From positions 264,781 through 328,780 of the forward strand of contig VDMD01000034.1 in NCBI GenBank assembly GCA_007026445.1: 64,000 nt of DNA. Direction: 5' to 3'. Below are positions 60,176 through 64,000 of the stretch, in pieces (the first letter of the stretch is position 1; each line of letters opens with the position of its first letter). Source of the stretch: Schizophyllum amplum. Lineage: Eukaryota; Basidiomycota; Agaricomycetes; Agaricales; Schizophyllaceae. Below the pieces are notes generated by a model. The model searched no databases. It was not told the origin of the DNA and saw nothing but the letters and a program-made list of their open reading frames with translations. Made by a program: the position numbers and the translations under genes.

Positions 60176-61377
60176 TTATGTCGTAGTAGGGCATTCCAAG
60201 TGCGCCTCCGTGCACTCCTCCTTCTCCAGTCCGAACCACTGCGGCAAGGAGTTCCACACCTCCTCCCGAGCATCATCCAGCGACTGCGACAACTCCCGTC
60301 TACACTCCCCACATATCCTCAGCGCCTTCGGCCCATCACCCTGTCCGTCTTCGAAGTCAGTTCGGTCCATCATCTCCTTTGCGTGCAACAGCGTGAAGAG
60401 CGGGTCACCGTCGCGTCCAGATGCGATGCCGCCGACAGAGCGCAGGATGTTGAGGGTGATGAAGTAGAACGACTCTTGACAGGGCGACGGCGAAGATACC
60501 TGCGTCGACGAGTAGAAGCATCGGCTGCTGGGCACGCGCTCCTGTAGTTCGCGCGAAATATACGAGGAGATGAAGCGCTGGCCGTGCTCACGCCCGCGTA
60601 GTGTGCGCACAAGTAAATCGCGCGGTAGAGACTGCACCTCGTGTGGGCCGCTGCCTGTCGCCTTGTGTGCGGGCTCGTCGGAGTAAGGGCCATGCGGCAT
60701 GATAGCGCCGACGAGGACGCGGCTGGGACCATAGCGCGCCAGGTCGTACATCGCCGCGGGCAGGAGTTCTGGCAGATCGAGCTCGATGGCGACGAAGATG
60801 GCAGCGACAGGATGTGGGCAGAAGTCACGCGGGCAGTAGCGAGGGCCAGACTCCGAGGGCCAATGTTGCTTCACCTTCGCGACGGTCCCAGCCTTCAAGG
60901 GTGCCAGGCCAGTCAAGGGCGAGACGCTCAGTGCAGATGCCATGCAAAGCAGTCGCGAAATATTTTCCAGAGAGGCGCAGCGTGGAGGCGAGCATCGGAA
61001 ATTGAAGAGCGCGAGGCGATGGGAAGTATCTGCGTCGTATGTTAGCCGCATATATCAAGTTCACAGACGCGATACGTACAAGCCATCGTAGAGGGACGCA
61101 AGCCAGTAGAAGACGTCCTTCGGCGAGTCGTAGAGCTCCAGCCATTGGCATCCTTCGAAGAGCTGGTCTTCAGGCGAGTAGGGAGCGTGAGGAGTCCGTG
61201 GAAGACCTCGGAGTGCCGAGCGAGTTGGCCAAGATGAACTTTGAAGAGGGCGTTTCCAGCGACTAGAATGATGTTGCCGTCAGGGAAATAGAGAGATGTT
61301 CGTAAGAGCGCGGAGAACGGGATGCCTGAGCTCGTGTGCTGGACCTGAGAGACCGGCGAGATAGAGTGATTCAGCAT
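60176..61377 (-). CDS. BTB/POZ domain protein
   Basis: Mushroom-type BTB protein. The start NHSISPVSQVQHTSSGIPFS leads to LYFPDGNIILVAGNALFKVH (BTB core) and LGQLARHSEVFHGLLTLP. The next block, LFEGCQWLELYDSPKDVFYW, follows after one missing base near 61165-61168. After an intron come FPMLASTLRLSGKYFATALH, CPHPVAAIFVAIELDLPELL and AAMYDLARYGPSRVLVGAIM, crossing another break near 60838-60850. The C-terminus has Cys pairs (RICGECRRELSQSLDDAREE) and ends AHLECPTTT. BTB domains dimerise and can bridge to Cul3 ligases or transcription complexes. This Agaricomycete family has no known role. The start is the first ATG before the BTB core. Confidence 0.75.
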
Positions 61378-61925
61378 AGTAAAGACTGATGTGTGGATAG
61401 TAAAGAGTGACTGGGGTAGGCTAGGCCGGGCTCTCAGGGAAGAGTAGCAGGGCGAGATGGTGGAGGTAGGAGACAAGGAATAGTTGCAGATGTTTTGATC
61501 GTGTCGGGCGCAAGCCGCGCGTATTTGGCATCTTTTGTCTCCGACGCCCACCATGAGTGCTCCCGCTGACCCTCTTTTTCCCACCTTCTTGCCAGTCTCT
61601 AGCTGCTTTACACAATCAAGTATCCCATATACTCAACAGCAGCCCGCCCTCCATCGATGCTGGATACGCACGCCACACAAACCGGTTGAATGAGTTCACG
61701 ATCGAATAGGCGTCTGTCTAGCACTGACCTTCATTGCTTTCAGAATCACATCAGGTATGACCTGAACATGACAGACAATAGCCCGAACCAGTCAGCCCCC
61801 CGGTCAATGCACAGGTCACAAAGGAGTGGCACAGCAGTTTGGTCATAAACGGATCGTTATAAAGTTGTGTGGCACGCTCTATGGATCTTCACCGTCTTTC
61901 CTAACCGCCCAATGCCCGGCATTAT
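61378..61925. other. divergent promoter region, BTB and F-box/LRR genes
   Basis: Head-to-head spacer of about 550 bp. The minus open frame that continues upstream of the BTB start has no family content. GTTATAAAG at 61857-61865 is a possible TATA box for the F-box gene. Confidence 0.45.
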
Positions 61926-63442
61926 ATGTTCGGCGTGCGCGCCTTCAAAGACGAGCCGGAAACAACTAAACGCACACGTCGCGACTTCACCTTTACCCAC
62001 CGTCTGCCCACCCTTCACGACTCCTGTCACCAACTGCGTATCCTCGAAAAGGAAGCGCGCACCCCATCTGCAACCCCGAAGGCTGTATCGCCAACCTGCC
62101 CTGGTCGGCCATCCTCCAATGAGGCGCTCCCGCAGAGATTCTCACCGAAATCTTCACTATGTGCCTTACGGAGCTCCCGGAAGAGCACAACTCCCTTGAC
62201 ACAAAATGCTGTCCTTGGAAATCTCGGCCAGGTCTTGCCACAGCTGGCGCGTCATCGTCACCCGCCATGCGCCTCACCTTTGGACGCACCTCTACTTGGA
62301 TCTTGAGGGCATGGGCTACGATCCACCACGCGTGTGTCGGCAGCAGCAGATCCTGCAGGAAGCGATCACTAGAGGACACGACCGCCCTCTCGATTGGAGA
62401 TCAATGCGCGTGATTGCCTAATGCTCGCGTACGACTGCATCCTGTGGGCCCTCCTTCGGCACGCGCACCGCTGGCGTGCGTGGATATCATGTTACCTGAC
62501 TGCACCGGCCCGTGGGACATGATTTCCGGCACCTTTCCTCTGCTGGAGTGGTTCAGCGTCGAGGGCTCGGAAGCATCAGAGTCCGGAGGTGGGCGCATCG
62601 ACTTGACTGCCGCCCCAAAGCTGGCCGGCCTCCGCATCGAGATGCTGCCCATAGGAATGGACCTGCGCGTTCCTTGGGAGCAGTTGAGGACTTTTGAGGA
62701 CTCTGACAGCTATGCCTCATACGAGCCCCTCTTCGTGCGGCTGAGCCGGTGTCGCGATCTGGAAGAGCTCACCATCATCGCGGACAAGGCCTTCTTCGAG
62801 GACACGCCACCACCATTCACGTATACTCTGCCAAACCTGCGCAAGCTCGACGTGAGCGCAACGTTGGACGAGGACTTCCCATGCGGCATCCTGAGCGCGT
62901 TGACCGCTCCGCGCCTGGAATCCCTGGCTGTGACCTACTGGACCGAGGAGCAATTGCAGGACTTCATTACCGAGACTATCAAGCTGCTCAAGCGCTCGAG
63001 CGTGCCCACTTTGACGTCTTTGGACTTGAGTGGGCCACCGGCTGTAGCCTTCAGTGACGATCGAATGCGGGTATTCCTACGCGACATACCCAAGCTCACA
63101 TCGTTCACGGCTACCGGCACCTTCGACAAGGATTTCTTCGACCTTCTTATTGAGCCAAAATCTGAAGGCTTGAGGGAATTCAAATTTCTGCCGCACCTGA
63201 CGGAGCTCACCCTTCATGCCGCGGAGGAAAGCAACGATGCGGGTATAATGGATTTACTTTGGGCACGATCTCTTCGACCGACGACGCCACGGCAGAATCG
63301 GCTGAAGTCAATCGAGATATGGTATGTTGATAAAGCATGGTACGACGATGACCGTGTCGTGTTGGACGAGCGGTCGCAGTTGGTCATTGCCTGCAAGGGA
63401 GGAGAGCTTTGCTATTCATCTTGGTGTCCTTTCGTGCTATAA
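61926..63442 (+). CDS. F-box/LRR protein
   Basis: The N-terminus HDSCHQLRILEKEARTPSAT leads to an F-box, LPAEILTEIFTMCLTELPEE, then SARSCHSWRVIVTRHAPHLW, THLYLDLEGM, CILWALLRHAHRWRAW and DIMLPDCTGPWDMISGTFPL. A long uninterrupted frame from about 62477 holds irregular LRRs: PLFVRLSRCRDLEELTIIAD, LPNLRKLDVSATLDEDF, VPTLTSLDLSGPP, IPKLTSFTATGTFDKDF, LPHLTELTLHAAEE. The N-terminal 550 bp change frame at least three times (near 62134, 62204 and 62480), each time with family sequence on both sides, the second in an A run. I infer base errors, though a decaying copy is possible. Probably an SCF substrate receptor; target unknown. Confidence 0.72.
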
Positions 63443-63925
63443 TGTTTAGCTACACATCACCGTATATATACCTTACTCTACTATGACTACCTAATTATGA
63501 CAAGCTACCGGTGCTGCACAGGACAGCGACGTCGGCGACTCAGGCCTGCAAGTCCAGGAGTGGCACTACTGACCGACGACTGACACTGACAGTGAAGTTC
63601 GATCTTACTTATGACTCACGTGGACCGTGTGACTCGGACGTTGCCGAAGCCCGATGTTGCCGAGGCGACCGGGCGAGGGCCCGGTAGCTGCGTTCATTTC
63701 AAAGTTTACCATGCCGCCCTCTGTAACTCTCAACACCAGCCAGCACCTGTGGAAGGAGCTTGCAGGTCCACACTCGAAGCCTGCCTGTGCATAATTGCAA
63801 CACTCAGAGTGCCCCAAAACGATTTAAGTACTCGTAAGTTCTGCCCGAACATTGCAAACTCAAAATCCCACTTACACGTTTGAAGGTGAGATTGGCTGCC
63901 CCAGTTTGTTCAGGAGCGGTCGACG
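63443..63925. other. intergenic at right side
   Basis: Short open frames only (63611-63883 plus, 63605-63817 minus). CCGAAGCCCGATGTTGCCGAGG near 63645 is locally repetitive, but no gene is supported. Confidence 0.45.
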
Positions 63926-64000
63926 ATGGCGCCACCCTTCATGCAAGCGGGCTACTCGGCCAACTACACACAAAAGATTCTCGACGGCATCATATTTCGA
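63926..64000 (+). CDS. possible 5' end of a gene cut by the window edge
   Basis: An ATG at 63926 opens a frame reading APPFMQAGYSANYTQKILDG to the end of the window without a stop. Too short to assign. Good codon use and a plausible start context are the only support. Confidence 0.35.
   Translation, partial: MAPPFMQAGYSANYTQKILDGIIFR

Overview
This window reads as nuclear DNA from a filamentous basidiomycete, most likely an Agaricomycete (a polypore-like mushroom is my guess, not shown by the sequence). The support is a gene every 2-2.5 kb on both strands, many 45-65 nt GT-AG introns, GC-rich coding sequence, and families typical of mushroom genomes: F-box, BTB and MYND-finger paralogs, FKS1 glucan synthase, PNGase A and GH114. 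I found no CRISPR array, bacterial operon, rRNA, tRNA or transposon.

Layout. 0-9 kb: C-terminal half of an ABC-C transporter, then pirin, a peroxisomal-type enoyl-CoA hydratase/isomerase and a secreted PNGase A (all minus). 9-18 kb: mitochondrial Phe-tRNA synthetase (plus), MYND gene A (plus), a secreted GH114 glycosidase (minus) and ETF-ubiquinone oxidoreductase (minus). 18-28 kb: 1,3-beta-glucan synthase FKS1 and the trifunctional C1-THF synthase (both minus). 29-36 kb: three MYND paralogs in tandem (B, C, D, plus), then mitochondrial GrpE. 37-47.6 kb: NAT9-type acetyltransferase, MBOAT/wax-synthase-like membrane protein, F-box protein, LRR protein, zinc-free MDR reductase and an AGC-type kinase. 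48-54 kb: DENND6-type Rab GEF and a secreted PhoD phosphatase. 54-64 kb: two tandem aldo-keto reductases with C-terminal membrane segments, a PhoA/Pho8-type alkaline phosphatase, a BTB protein, an F-box/LRR protein and a possible gene start at the right edge.

Most genes are unrelated housekeeping or secretory functions. No biosynthetic cluster or new defence system can be supported. Three local themes recur: mitochondrial proteins (PheRS, ETF-QO, GrpE), wall and glycan enzymes (PNGase A, GH114, FKS1), and local duplication (MYND, AKR).

The main caution is sequence quality. About half the conserved genes, including the normally essential FKS1 and mitochondrial PheRS, carry single-base frameshifts, mostly -1 and often in homopolymers. 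Others such as C1-THF synthase, ETF-QO, DENND6 and the AKRs reconstruct cleanly. This points to patchy assembly errors rather than wholesale gene death, so CDS limits below are gene-level spans, introns included. Splice sites were read by eye from consensus and family alignment; none is confirmed by transcripts.
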